The translations under genes were made by a program, and so were the position numbers. A stretch of 64,000 bases of DNA from Planctomycetaceae bacterium (GTDB lineage: Bacteria; Planctomycetota; Planctomycetia; Planctomycetales; Planctomycetaceae), in NCBI GenBank assembly GCA_015485495.1, contig WFTL01000062.1, positions 1 through 64,000 on the forward strand. Reading direction: 5' to 3'. Shown piece by piece: positions 19,523-28,853 of this stretch. The notes beneath the pieces were generated by a model. That model did no database searches. It saw only the letters and a list, made by a program, of their open reading frames with translations, and was not told where the DNA came from. Position 1 is the first letter of the stretch, and each line of letters starts with the position of its first letter.

Positions 19523-22500
19523 TCAGTGATCCGGTGAAGAGGAATCCGGCCGGGCAACGGCCGGCGCATCGGGCCGTTCGAACCGAACGTGCGTGCCATG
19601 GATGGCCACCGACACCGTTCCATCCGTTTCCACCACGATGCCGGTTTCCGCATAACTGTATCGTGACGGCAGACGGGCATCGATGATCGGATCGCCCGTG
19701 CGCTGATGAAAACAGCGGAACCAGACGGAATCGTGAAACCGCCCGCTTTCCGGATCGCGAACCCGTTCGGTCACGGCCAGAAACGGCAGGTCCGGCTGAT
19801 CGGTGAAAGCCAGCGCCGCATGGTTCCGGGCCGTGCCGGTTTCCCACAGATGCCGCCCCGTCCGACGATCAACAGCCCGCACTGCCTGAAAGGGGGTCAG
19901 CAGCCGACCGGTCGCCGGCGGATGAACAGACCTCTGTTCCGGTTCCAGAAACACATACACGATGCCGGAACATTCGAACGGGTGCAGACGCGATGCCGAC
20001 CAGACAGCATCATCCGGCGGTTCCACCCCGGAACGACGCTCCGCCGGTTTCCACGAAAGCGGCTGGACGGTTCCGTCATTCAGTGCAATCCGGTGAATCG
20101 TTCGGTCGGCGGCTACCGCCGCCAGAACGGTTTCACCCATCCGCTCCAGACGCACGATATGCGACAGACGAATGCGTCGAGACACATCGCCGGTCGACGG
20201 ATGTTTCCACAGAATCTGAAGTTCCCCGTCCTCGTTCGTCCCCTGCACAATCACCACCTGATCCGCCTGCGCCCGGACGATCGACCGCACTTCTCCAGCC
20301 GACAGGCCGCACGGCTGCCGGCATCCGGTCGCCCGGTCCAGGACGAACGGAATATCATCGATCAGAGCCACGACGGACTCCTCCGTGCTCGTCACGACCG
20401 ACACGCCGTCGGTCGGATACTTCCAGATTGTCCGTCCTGTCAGGACATCGACCAGGCGGATTCCCAGGGCATCCGTGAGACAGGCGGTCCGTCCGACGAT
20501 TCCGGCCGGTCGGCAGACCTGCCGTTCCAGACGCGGATGAACGTGATTGTCCTGAAGAAAACCGGCTGACGGGACGGATGTTCTTTCGGCGAGCGTTTCC
20601 GGAGACAACAGATGTTTCGCGTGCCACAGGGAGCGCTGTCCGGCCAGGGAAACGGCCGTCAGAGAACCTGGACCGGGAATGAGCACGATGCTGCCGATTC
20701 GGTCCACGATCCCGACAGTGGCCGCCGGTCCCGCAGAAGCTGCTGTCGGAATCGACCACAGCCGCACATTTCCGGTTCCCAGAACAGACAGACGGGCAGG
20801 AGACGGATCGAAAACGTATTTCCAGGGATCGCCGGCGGCATCCGTCCAGGCCCGGGGCACATACAACTGACGACGCACCCGAAAAGACGGCGATGACGGA
20901 TGCGAGAAGGGAACCAGAACCCGCCGCACAGCGTCCGGGGCATCGTCCGTCCATTCTTCGCCGCCGGCATCCTGAGGAGGGACGGATCCTGCGGCCGCGA
21001 CGGTTTCCCGGACATCCGGAAGCAGAACGTCGGCCCGTCCGAACACCTGTCGGCTCACATCTGCCGCCATTCGACGCAGAGCTGTCACGCGGGATTCCGG
21101 GGACGAAGCTGTTCGGGACTGGTCCATCAGTCGTTTCCAGGACGGCCAGTCGGCCAGCCGGAACGTTTTCGTGAACCAGTCCGTGTCTCTGCCACCGCTG
21201 CTGTGCAGCAGCTCAGCCGCCTGCGTCAGCCCATCGACAGCCACGTCGAAATCTTCTGCGGGCAGAAACCGGCTGAGGACACAGCCGGCGAATTTCGGAT
21301 GGCTCACCCGGCGCAGAATGGAATCCGGGAGACGGCACAACGGTTCCGGAAGATCATCCGCCGCCGCTGATCCGTCTGCAGAACCAGGCGGGACGGCCCG
21401 ATCCGCGATACCGGCGGCCCAGGTCGCGACGCAGACCTGCACCGGACTGTCCCGATCCTGTTCCGAAGATTCCTGAAGCAAAGTGACGGGGAGGAACAGA
21501 TCGCTGTCTGAGTGATTCATGGCCAGCCGAACGGCTTCTGTGACGGCGGCCACAGGGTCCTCAGAAACCTTCTGCCGAATCTGCAGGGCCCTGATCATCA
21601 GCTTCTGATCCTCCGTTGCCGCGAGGTTCTGCGGATCGATGTCGGGAGGCAGCCGGCCGGCCTGAAGCAGTCGAAATGCCGCTTCGAACCGCAGTGTTTT
21701 CAGACGAGGTGACCGACGGAATTCTTCAGAGGGAACAGCGGACAGACGTTCCCAGGCTTCCATGACGGCACCGCAGTGCAGCATCCGGGCGATCTGTTCG
21801 GGGGGCGGAGATGCCGCATGGGACACAGGTTCCTGTGTCAGGCAGACGGTGCGGTGCGGTGTGATCAGGATGAGGTCCTCGCCGGCCGGCATCAGCGACG
21901 CGGCCGTCACGGGTGGAACCAGCGATTCGACGGCACGCATTGTCTGGCCGGTGTCGGTATCCAGGACCAGCAGAGTTCCGGTTGAGGTCGCAAGGAACAG
22001 GCGACTGCCACGGACGGTCCCCGGTCCGGCCGGCCAGCCGGAGTCATCAGACAGAACGCGTTGCCATCGGATCTGTCCTGTCGCGGCGACCACCCGCAGC
22101 AGTTCGCGTCGTTCCGGATCGTACAGCAGCAGGCCGTCCCGCACGGTTCCCACAACAGCTCGCTGCACGGTCGGCTGCCAGCGTTCCCGCAGTTCTCCGG
22201 TGACCGCATCCATGAAACAGACACCGCGGGACAGGCACGATACGGCGACCACCAGAGAATCGAACACATGCAGTTCCGTCTGCCGGGGAAGAAGTCGGCC
22301 GGAGCGCTGCAGCAGGGGCATGCTGACAAACGGTTCGTTCGATCGACGCGAAGCAGCAGGAAGGCCCGTCTGAGTGGCCCACAGGACAGACCGCGTCAGG
22401 GAATCCACCGCCAGCACCCAGCCGGTGCCCGTGGGACAAAGCAGAATTCCTTCGTGAATGGTCGGAGTGGCCGCAACACGGCGCCGGCTCACATCGCGAG

Positions 22501-23905
22501 TGATCGGATGGTCCGGAAAACACAGCAGACTGTCGTGGAGAACTTCCCCCGTGCGGGTTCGAAGCGACACCAGATGAATCTCATTCTGACGTTCCGCAAT
22601 GCAATGCAGAATACGGCCGTCGGCAGCGGGAACACCGGTGATCCAGCAGGCTGACAGAGGCGTGTCGAGTGCCGGTTCCAGTGAGGGACCTCCCACCGTC
22701 CACAGTCTCCGGCCGTCCTGGCGGGAAACGGCCACGAGACGGCTTTCCGGTGCTGGCGGCGCGTTCTGGCGGATGGCCGCACCGCCGGCCTGCATCGAGG
22801 AAGGAACCGTCACAGCGATGACCGCGTCTTCCGCAACAGCGATCTGAGAAAGAACTCCGCTGCTGATCAGCGAATCCTGAAAACGGCCGTCGAACCCGGC
22901 AGGCCCCTGCCGGTCCGGCCCTTCGGCAGCTGCCTGTTCCGCGAGAAAATCCACATGAGCCGGACGCAGCCGGAAAGCCCACTGAATCTTTCCCGTGCGG
23001 CAGTCCAGAGCGGTCAGTCCGTGCAGAGTCCGCCGGTTCAGTCGCCCGTTGCGCAGAACGGCGTTCCAGGATCCCATGGGCACCGGGCCCCCCTTCCCGC
23101 CCGATGTCCGCCGGCCCGCCTCGTCCCGCGGAAAGCGGCCGACCGCATCGCGGTGCTGCCATCGGACGCGCCAGGTCGAAGACGGTTCCGGCGCATCACC
23201 GGCTGCAGTCGAATGCGGTGGAGAAGAAGCGGAACTGGATGAAGGTGCCTTCCGGAACCGCTTTGTCCGTTGTATCAAAGACCGTGTCACGGCATCCCGG
23301 GGAAGGTCCGCGAGCCAGCAGCGGGCCGCCAGAGTCCGGCCGCGGGCCAGGTGAATCTGAGCGAGCAGCAGGCGGGCGCGCCTGGCCGCTCCCGTGCCCG
23401 AAAACTTCAGCAGAAACTCCGGCAGGTCGGTCCAGCGGCCGCTTCGGACGATCTGCAGCAGCCGCCGGTTCGCATCGCGGCCACTGACACGACGAACGAC
23501 ATCCTGCTGCGATGGGGACAGTCTGCGGAACAGATCAGCCAGAACCCGGTGCAGCGGCAGGTATCGGCCGGGCTGGCTGTCGCGAACGAGCAGTCCGGCT
23601 TCCGCGGAGCGAAGCTGCCGGAACGTGTCCACGGCTTCCTGGTCGCCGCGTCGCAACTGGTCCCGCAGCCGGTCCACAGCCTGCTGCACTCGTGGACTGG
23701 CGGGTACGGACGGCTGTGCGGGCGTCTCGGCCGCAGCCGCCGTCCGGACGACAAGCCCTGCCGGAAGCAGGCCGGCGATGAACACGGTTCGCAGACCTGG
23801 GCGCACCCACGATCTCATCTGCCGCACCACAGCCGACAGTGTCAGAAAAACGGAGCCGCAATCTGTCACACGCTGGTCCCCGAAAACCCCTGGAAACCGC
23901 TTCAT
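19523..23905 (-). CDS. large PQQ-binding-like beta-propeller repeat protein
   Basis: 1460 aa; repeated propeller-type segments such as AVDSLTRSVLWATQTG, VVAATGQIRWQRVL, LLVLDTDTGQT, AVDRRTGRHLWETGT; N-terminal signal/TM. Confidence 0.75.
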   Translation of the reverse strand: MKRFPGVFGDQRVTDCGSVFLTLSAVVRQMRSWVRPGLRTVFIAGLLPAGLVVRTAAAAETPAQPSVPASPRVQQAVDRLRDQLRRGDQEAVDTFRQLRSAEAGLLVRDSQPGRYLPLHRVLADLFRRLSPSQQDVVRRVSGRDANRRLLQIVRSGRWTDLPEFLLKFSGTGAARRARLLLAQIHLARGRTLAARCWLADLPRDAVTRSLIQRTKRFRKAPSSSSASSPPHSTAAGDAPEPSSTWRVRWQHRDAVGRFPRDEAGRRTSGGKGGPVPMGSWNAVLRNGRLNRRTLHGLTALDCRTGKIQWAFRLRPAHVDFLAEQAAAEGPDRQGPAGFDGRFQDSLISSGVLSQIAVAEDAVIAVTVPSSMQAGGAAIRQNAPPAPESRLVAVSRQDGRRLWTVGGPSLEPALDTPLSACWITGVPAADGRILHCIAERQNEIHLVSLRTRTGEVLHDSLLCFPDHPITRDVSRRRVAATPTIHEGILLCPTGTGWVLAVDSLTRSVLWATQTGLPAASRRSNEPFVSMPLLQRSGRLLPRQTELHVFDSLVVAVSCLSRGVCFMDAVTGELRERWQPTVQRAVVGTVRDGLLLYDPERRELLRVVAATGQIRWQRVLSDDSGWPAGPGTVRGSRLFLATSTGTLLVLDTDTGQTMRAVESLVPPVTAASLMPAGEDLILITPHRTVCLTQEPVSHAASPPPEQIARMLHCGAVMEAWERLSAVPSEEFRRSPRLKTLRFEAAFRLLQAGRLPPDIDPQNLAATEDQKLMIRALQIRQKVSEDPVAAVTEAVRLAMNHSDSDLFLPVTLLQESSEQDRDSPVQVCVATWAAGIADRAVPPGSADGSAAADDLPEPLCRLPDSILRRVSHPKFAGCVLSRFLPAEDFDVAVDGLTQAAELLHSSGGRDTDWFTKTFRLADWPSWKRLMDQSRTASSPESRVTALRRMAADVSRQVFGRADVLLPDVRETVAAAGSVPPQDAGGEEWTDDAPDAVRRVLVPFSHPSSPSFRVRRQLYVPRAWTDAAGDPWKYVFDPSPARLSVLGTGNVRLWSIPTAASAGPAATVGIVDRIGSIVLIPGPGSLTAVSLAGQRSLWHAKHLLSPETLAERTSVPSAGFLQDNHVHPRLERQVCRPAGIVGRTACLTDALGIRLVDVLTGRTIWKYPTDGVSVVTSTEESVVALIDDIPFVLDRATGCRQPCGLSAGEVRSIVRAQADQVVIVQGTNEDGELQILWKHPSTGDVSRRIRLSHIVRLERMGETVLAAVAADRTIHRIALNDGTVQPLSWKPAERRSGVEPPDDAVWSASRLHPFECSGIVYVFLEPEQRSVHPPATGRLLTPFQAVRAVDRRTGRHLWETGTARNHAALAFTDQPDLPFLAVTERVRDPESGRFHDSVWFRCFHQRTGDPIIDARLPSRYSYAETGIVVETDGTVSVAIHGTHVRFERPDAPAVARPDSSSPDH

Positions 23906-24016
23906 CCCGGTTCTGAGAAACCGGTCGGCAGAACCGAAAACAGCGGCCGCCGGACGGGTCTGTTTGTACCGTCAACCGGAGGCCGTGCCAATTCCCTTCG
24001 GAAAGTCCTGTTGGTG

Positions 24017-24045
24017 TTGAACCATCCTGCCAGGGCCGGTATGCT
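24017..24045 (+). promoter_or_regulatory. sigma70-like promoter for rplY
   Basis: TTGAAC - 17 bp - TATGCT, about 45 bp upstream of the rplY start. Confidence 0.55.
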
Positions 24046-24089
24046 CCCGCGTTTCGAATTTCCTGACAAAATACGGCAGGACGGCTGAG

Positions 24090-24644
24090 ATGGAAGACTA
24101 TCGACTGGTTGCCGAACGTCGCACATCAACGGGCAAACGCGACACCCGAAAGCTTCGCTCTGCGGGCCGTGTCCCGGCAAATCTGTATGGTTTTCACAAA
24201 GACAATGTGGCTCTGTCTGTGTCGGCCGACGACGTCGAAAAAGTGGTCGCACGGGGTTCCCGCGTGGTCGATGTGGAAGTGGACGGTTCCGTCGACAAGG
24301 CCGTCATTCAGGAACTGCAGTGGGACACGTTCAGCACCCACGTCCGGCATGTGGATATGATGCGGGTCGATCCCGACGGGACGGCCACGGTCCAGGTTCC
24401 GCTGGAATTCGTTGGAGAACCGCCGGCCCTGAAAACCGGCGGGCAGCTGCGCTATCACCAAAAGCACGTCACGATCACCTGTGCGGACTATCGCGTGCCG
24501 CGACACATCGACGTGCTCCTGGGATCTCTGGAAATGGGCGAGTCCGTCACGGTGGCCGATCTGCCGATTCCGGAAGGAATGAAGGCGGAAGACCCGGCGG
24601 ATACCGTGATTGTGGAACTGTATGACACCCGCCATGCCGAATGA
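24090..24644 (+). CDS. rplY: 50S ribosomal protein L25/general stress protein Ctc
   Basis: AERRTSTGKRDTRKLRSAGRVPANLYGF; C-terminal domain DLPIPEGMKAEDPADTVIVEL. Confidence 0.93.
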   Translation: MEDYRLVAERRTSTGKRDTRKLRSAGRVPANLYGFHKDNVALSVSADDVEKVVARGSRVVDVEVDGSVDKAVIQELQWDTFSTHVRHVDMMRVDPDGTATVQVPLEFVGEPPALKTGGQLRYHQKHVTITCADYRVPRHIDVLLGSLEMGESVTVADLPIPEGMKAEDPADTVIVELYDTRHAE

Positions 24645-24662
24645 TGACCGGCAGACCCGTCC

Positions 24663-25238
24663 ATGAAACTGGTCTTTGGCCTGGGGAATCCCGGCAGACG
24701 CTATGCCGGAACGCGCCACAACGTGGGCTTTCAGGTTCTTGAAGAACTGGCCCGGCGGCATGCCGGCGGACCTCCCCGGACCAGGGACCACGCGGAAGTG
24801 GTTGACGTGCAGATCGGCAGCGAAAAAACGCTGCTGATCGCCCCGGTGACCTGGATGAATCACAGCGGGCAGGCCGTGGCTGCGTTCGTGAATTTCTATC
24901 GTCCGGATCCGGACGATTTCGTGGTGATCTGCGACGATATGAACCTTCCGGACGGACGGATTCGCTGGCGGGCCGGCGGTTCGGCAGGCGGGCAGAACGG
25001 ACTGAAGGACATCATTCGGCGGCTGGGGCATTCGGACTTTCCCCGGCTGAGAATCGGCATCGGGCGGCCACCCGGCCGCATGACGGCGACCGACTGGGTT
25101 CTGGGCCGATTTCCGGACGCGCAGCGGCCCCAGGTCGAACAGACGATCGCCCGGGCAGCCGATTCCGTGGAGCACTGGATCCACCATGACCTTTCGTCCG
25201 TGATGAATCAGTACAACCGCGATCCGGACGGCGGCTGA
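24663..25238 (+). CDS. pth: peptidyl-tRNA hydrolase
   Basis: MKLVFGLGNPGRRYAGTRHNVGFQVLEELA; PVTWMNHSGQAV; GGSAGGQNGLKDI. Confidence 0.95.
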   Translation: MKLVFGLGNPGRRYAGTRHNVGFQVLEELARRHAGGPPRTRDHAEVVDVQIGSEKTLLIAPVTWMNHSGQAVAAFVNFYRPDPDDFVVICDDMNLPDGRIRWRAGGSAGGQNGLKDIIRRLGHSDFPRLRIGIGRPPGRMTATDWVLGRFPDAQRPQVEQTIARAADSVEHWIHHDLSSVMNQYNRDPDGG

Positions 25239-25418
25239 CCGATTTCGGTACGGCTGGCGGAAAACAGTCGTCTTCTGCGGCAGCCGCGTCCGCCGGCGGG
25301 ATCCGGAAGGTCTTCCTGGTCGCCGGGAATTCGGCACTGGGTATTGAAAAACCGATTCAAACTCGTCACAGTGTGCCGCTTCGACCGCAGCCGCCAGGTG
25401 GTCGGTCGGCCGCGTCCA

Positions 25419-25466
25419 CCGGCCTGTTTCTGTTTCGGCCCGGCCTGTTTCCGCCCGGCCTGTTTC
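25419..25466 (+). repeat. triplicated 12-mer CCGGCCTGTTTC in the rpsF leader
   Basis: exact copies at 25419-25430, 25440-25451, 25455-25466. Confidence 0.9.
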
Positions 25467-25484
25467 TACCAGGGAAAAACGTTC

Positions 25485-25928
25485 GTGTCCGCTGCCGCAG
25501 CATCTCAGGAATCCACCACGGAAAACGTGAAGATCAACCGCTATGAAGGCATGTTCCTGGTGGACAGCAATGCCTTCGCCAGCGATCCGGACGGCATCAC
25601 CGGGGAAATCCTGAAGGTGCTGGAAAAGGCGGGAGCCACCGTGGTCGCTCATCGTCCCTGGCAGGACGGCCGGCTGGCCTACGAAATCGAAGGGCGCCGC
25701 AAGGGCCTGCACTACATTGTGTGCTTTACGATGCCCACTTCAGGCATGGCAGTGCTGACACGGCAATGCCGTCTGAGTGATGTGATTCTTCGTCACCTGG
25801 TGATCGCTCATTCTGAAGAACTGTTCAATGCGGTCGTCGATGCCATCACCGGTGTGGCGGCCGAAGAACCGGCAGCCGAAGAATCCGCATCGGAAAAACC
25901 GGCCGCCGCGCAGGCTGCGGAAACGTAA
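25485..25928 (+). CDS. rpsF: 30S ribosomal protein S6
   Basis: NRYEGMFLVDSNAF...GITGEILKVLEKAGATVVAHRPWQDGRLAYEIEGRRKGLHYIVCF; GTG start inferred, ORF opens at 25344. Confidence 0.88.
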   Translation: MSAAAASQESTTENVKINRYEGMFLVDSNAFASDPDGITGEILKVLEKAGATVVAHRPWQDGRLAYEIEGRRKGLHYIVCFTMPTSGMAVLTRQCRLSDVILRHLVIAHSEELFNAVVDAITGVAAEEPAAEESASEKPAAAQAAET

Positions 25929-25988
25929 CAGGTGCACTGCGAACATTCGCGGCAGACCAGAAACTTGTGAATTCAGGGAGCCGGACTG

Positions 25989-26456
25989 ATGGCGTCGTTC
26001 AATCGTGTGATTCTGATGGGCAACCTGACACGTGACCCGGAAGTCCGCTACACCACCGGCGGCACGGCTGTCACCGACGTGTCGCTGGCCATCAACCGGT
26101 ACCGCACCGACCGGAACACGAAGGAACGGATCGAAGAAACCACGTTCGTCGACGTCACTCTGTGGGGACGCACGGCGGAAATCGCGGGAGAATATCTGAG
26201 CAAAGGGCGTCCTGTTCTGATCGAAGGCCGTCTGCAGCAGGACCAGTGGGAAGACCGGGAAACCGGTCAGAAACGCAGCAAACTCAAGGTGGTCGGAGAA
26301 AGCATGCAGCTGCTTGGCAGCAGGGACGGCGGCGGCAGTCGCCCGGCCCGGCCTCCGGCAGCGGCTCCTTCCGGCGAGGAGACAGGTCCGTCGGACCGAC
26401 CGCCGGAAGAGTCGTTCTATGACGATCCCGGGGGAGACGCGGACGTTCCCTTCTGA
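25989..26456 (+). CDS. ssb: single-stranded DNA-binding protein
   Basis: ASFNRVILMGNLTRDPEVRYTTGGTAVTDVSLAINR; acidic C-terminal tip DVPF. Confidence 0.96.
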   Translation: MASFNRVILMGNLTRDPEVRYTTGGTAVTDVSLAINRYRTDRNTKERIEETTFVDVTLWGRTAEIAGEYLSKGRPVLIEGRLQQDQWEDRETGQKRSKLKVVGESMQLLGSRDGGGSRPARPPAAAPSGEETGPSDRPPEESFYDDPGGDADVPF

Positions 26457-26670
26457 CGATCTCCATCCGGCAGCGACCTGTCTGATCCGTTTGGGGGTGT
26501 TGGACTGGCCGGATGCCGGTCAACACGAAGGACTCCGGCACAGGGGACTCCGGCCGAGGAATCCGGACAGAAGAAAAGACAGTCAGCGAAAATGCGGTTT
26601 CCAGGCCGCCGGCAGCGGGTTTCAGCCCGACAGGACACCTCGACTGATTCAGGAAAAAAGACACACAAAC

Positions 26671-27180
26671 ATGGGACACAGAATCAAAAACCCGCGGGCC
26701 GTTGGCGGGTCGACTCGTTCCACGGCAGAAGTGCTTCTGGTTCATGACGTCGCCAGTCTCGGCCGACGCGGTGACATCGTGAAGGTCCGCCCCGGTTATG
26801 CCCGCAACTATCTGCTGCCGCACGGCCTGGCCACCATCGCCACGGAACAGAACCGGCGGATGGCCGCGCGGCATCGTGAAAAGCTGGAACAGATCGAGGC
26901 GGCCCGCATTCGTGATCTGCGCAAACTGGCGGACGCCGTCAGCCGCTACAGCGCCACGATCGAAGCGAACGCCATGGAAGACAATACTCTGTATGGATCC
27001 GTGACAGCCCGCGATATCAGCGACGCACTGAAAGCCGGCGGACACAACGTGGAACCCGAACAGGTTCAGATGGACGGCGCGATCAAAGAACTGGGCATGT
27101 ACACCGTGAAACTGTCCTTTCACGAAAAGGTCAGTGCGGAAGTCAAGGTGTGGGTCGTTCCGTCGGCAGCCAGTGCCTGA
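26671..27180 (+). CDS. rplI: 50S ribosomal protein L9
   Basis: VLLVHDVASLGRRGDIVKVRPGYARNYLLPHGLA L9 signature. Confidence 0.95.
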   Translation: MGHRIKNPRAVGGSTRSTAEVLLVHDVASLGRRGDIVKVRPGYARNYLLPHGLATIATEQNRRMAARHREKLEQIEAARIRDLRKLADAVSRYSATIEANAMEDNTLYGSVTARDISDALKAGGHNVEPEQVQMDGAIKELGMYTVKLSFHEKVSAEVKVWVVPSAASA

Positions 27181-27390
27181 TCCGGGCGGGAAGGCCTCCG
27201 GGTTTCGGAAACCGCAGCACGGATTCACCGGGACGAACGGACGGCCTGCCGGAGACGGGACGAGCTGCGGCGCATTCGTCAGGTGTCCTGCACATCGGTC
27301 CGTCTGATGCGCGGCGACAGCCGGGGAAAGGCGGATGGCAGACCGGTGGTCGGGTGGCGGCTGTCGGTCCCGCATTTCAGGAGGACTTCG

Positions 27391-28740
27391 ATGGTCAGGG
27401 ACACCGTTCGTCTGCCCCCGCAGAATCTCGACGCGGAACGAGGCGTCCTGGGCAGCATTCTGCTGGTCAACGAAGCGATCGATGAAGTGGCCGACTGGCT
27501 GAAGGCCGAGCACTTCTACCACGACGCACACCACCGCATTTATGCGGCGATTCACGATCTGTACGAAGCCAGTGTGCGCGGAATCGATCCGGTCACTCTG
27601 GCAGAAGAGCTGGAAAAACGCGGGGAGATCGAGGACGTCGGCGGCCCGGCCTACATCTATGAAATCCTCGAATCGGTCCCGCACGCGGCCCATGTTCGCT
27701 ACTACGCCCGCATCGTGCGAGAAAAATGGGTCCAGCGTGCTCTGATCAGCGCCTGCACAGAGATTCTTTCAGACTGCTATGACAGTCCGGAAAGTGTCGA
27801 CGATCTTCTGCAGACAGCCGAACGAAAGGTGTTCGGCATTGTGGAACAGCAGGAAGACACGGCCAGTGTTGCCATCGGCGACATTCTGATGGATGCGTTC
27901 GACCGCATTGACGAACGCATGAATTCCGAAGGCGGTCTGTCGGGGCTGAGCACCGGATTCACCGACCTGGACCATCAGACCACGGGGCTGCAGCCCACGG
28001 AACTGATCATTCTGGCCGCCCGTCCCAGCATGGGAAAAACGGCTTTCGTCTGCAACATCGCCGAATCCGTCGCCCGCACGTCCGGACAGGGCGTGATGCT
28101 GTTCAGTCTGGAACAGTCGAGCCTGGAGCTGGCGGAACGTTTTCTGTGCATCCGGGCCCGGGTGAACGGCCATGCCATTCGTTCGGGGCAGCTGAGCGAT
28201 GAACAGAGAGATGCCCTGGCGGCCGCGTCGGATGAACTCCACAGTCTGCCGCTGTTCATCGACGACAAACCGGCCCGCACCATGTCTCAGATTTCCGCCA
28301 TTTCCCGCCGACAGCATCGCCGCAGCCCGCTGGGACTGATCGTCATCGACTACCTGCAGCTCATCGAACCGGAAGAAAAATCGATTCCCCGGGAGCAGCA
28401 GATCGCCACGATTTCCCGCCGTCTGAAGTTTCTGGCCAAGGAACTGCACGTCCCGGTTATCGCCCTGTCACAGCTCAACCGCAGCGTGGAAATGCGGGAG
28501 GACAAACGGCCGCGTCTGGCCGACCTGCGGGAGAGCGGTTCCATCGAACAGGACGCGGACAAGGTGATGTTTCTGCACCGCCCGGAAGTCTACAACCCGG
28601 ACGACCGCCCCGGAGAAGCCGAAGTCCTGATCGCCAAGCACCGCAGCGGCCCCACCGGCATCGTGAAACTCACCTGGCGGGGAGAATTCATGCGATTCGA
28701 AAATTACGCGTCGTCCCCCGACATTCCGACGAACGTGTGA
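27391..28740 (+). CDS. dnaB: replicative DNA helicase DnaB
   Basis: LPPQNLDAERGVLGSILL; ILAARPSMGKTAFVCNIAE; VIDYLQLI; SQLNRSVEMREDKRPRLADLRESGSIEQDADKVMFLHR. Confidence 0.97.
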   Translation: MVRDTVRLPPQNLDAERGVLGSILLVNEAIDEVADWLKAEHFYHDAHHRIYAAIHDLYEASVRGIDPVTLAEELEKRGEIEDVGGPAYIYEILESVPHAAHVRYYARIVREKWVQRALISACTEILSDCYDSPESVDDLLQTAERKVFGIVEQQEDTASVAIGDILMDAFDRIDERMNSEGGLSGLSTGFTDLDHQTTGLQPTELIILAARPSMGKTAFVCNIAESVARTSGQGVMLFSLEQSSLELAERFLCIRARVNGHAIRSGQLSDEQRDALAAASDELHSLPLFIDDKPARTMSQISAISRRQHRRSPLGLIVIDYLQLIEPEEKSIPREQQIATISRRLKFLAKELHVPVIALSQLNRSVEMREDKRPRLADLRESGSIEQDADKVMFLHRPEVYNPDDRPGEAEVLIAKHRSGPTGIVKLTWRGEFMRFENYASSPDIPTNV

Positions 28741-28853
28741 GTTCGCCTCGGCATCATCTGCCTGTCAGGACAGGTCGTCGTCCGGACGGCCGTGCTTTCT
28801 GAAGACTGCTGGTCGTGCTCGCCCCGGCCGCTGCAGATCCCTGACGAAGTTCG

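Noticed and set aside
17851-19680. 609-aa minus-strand ORF
   Set aside because: Antisense to the acyl-CoA dehydrogenase 3' end and the patatin gene; no family features.
24126-25712. 528-aa minus-strand ORF
   Set aside because: Antisense to rplY, pth and rpsF.
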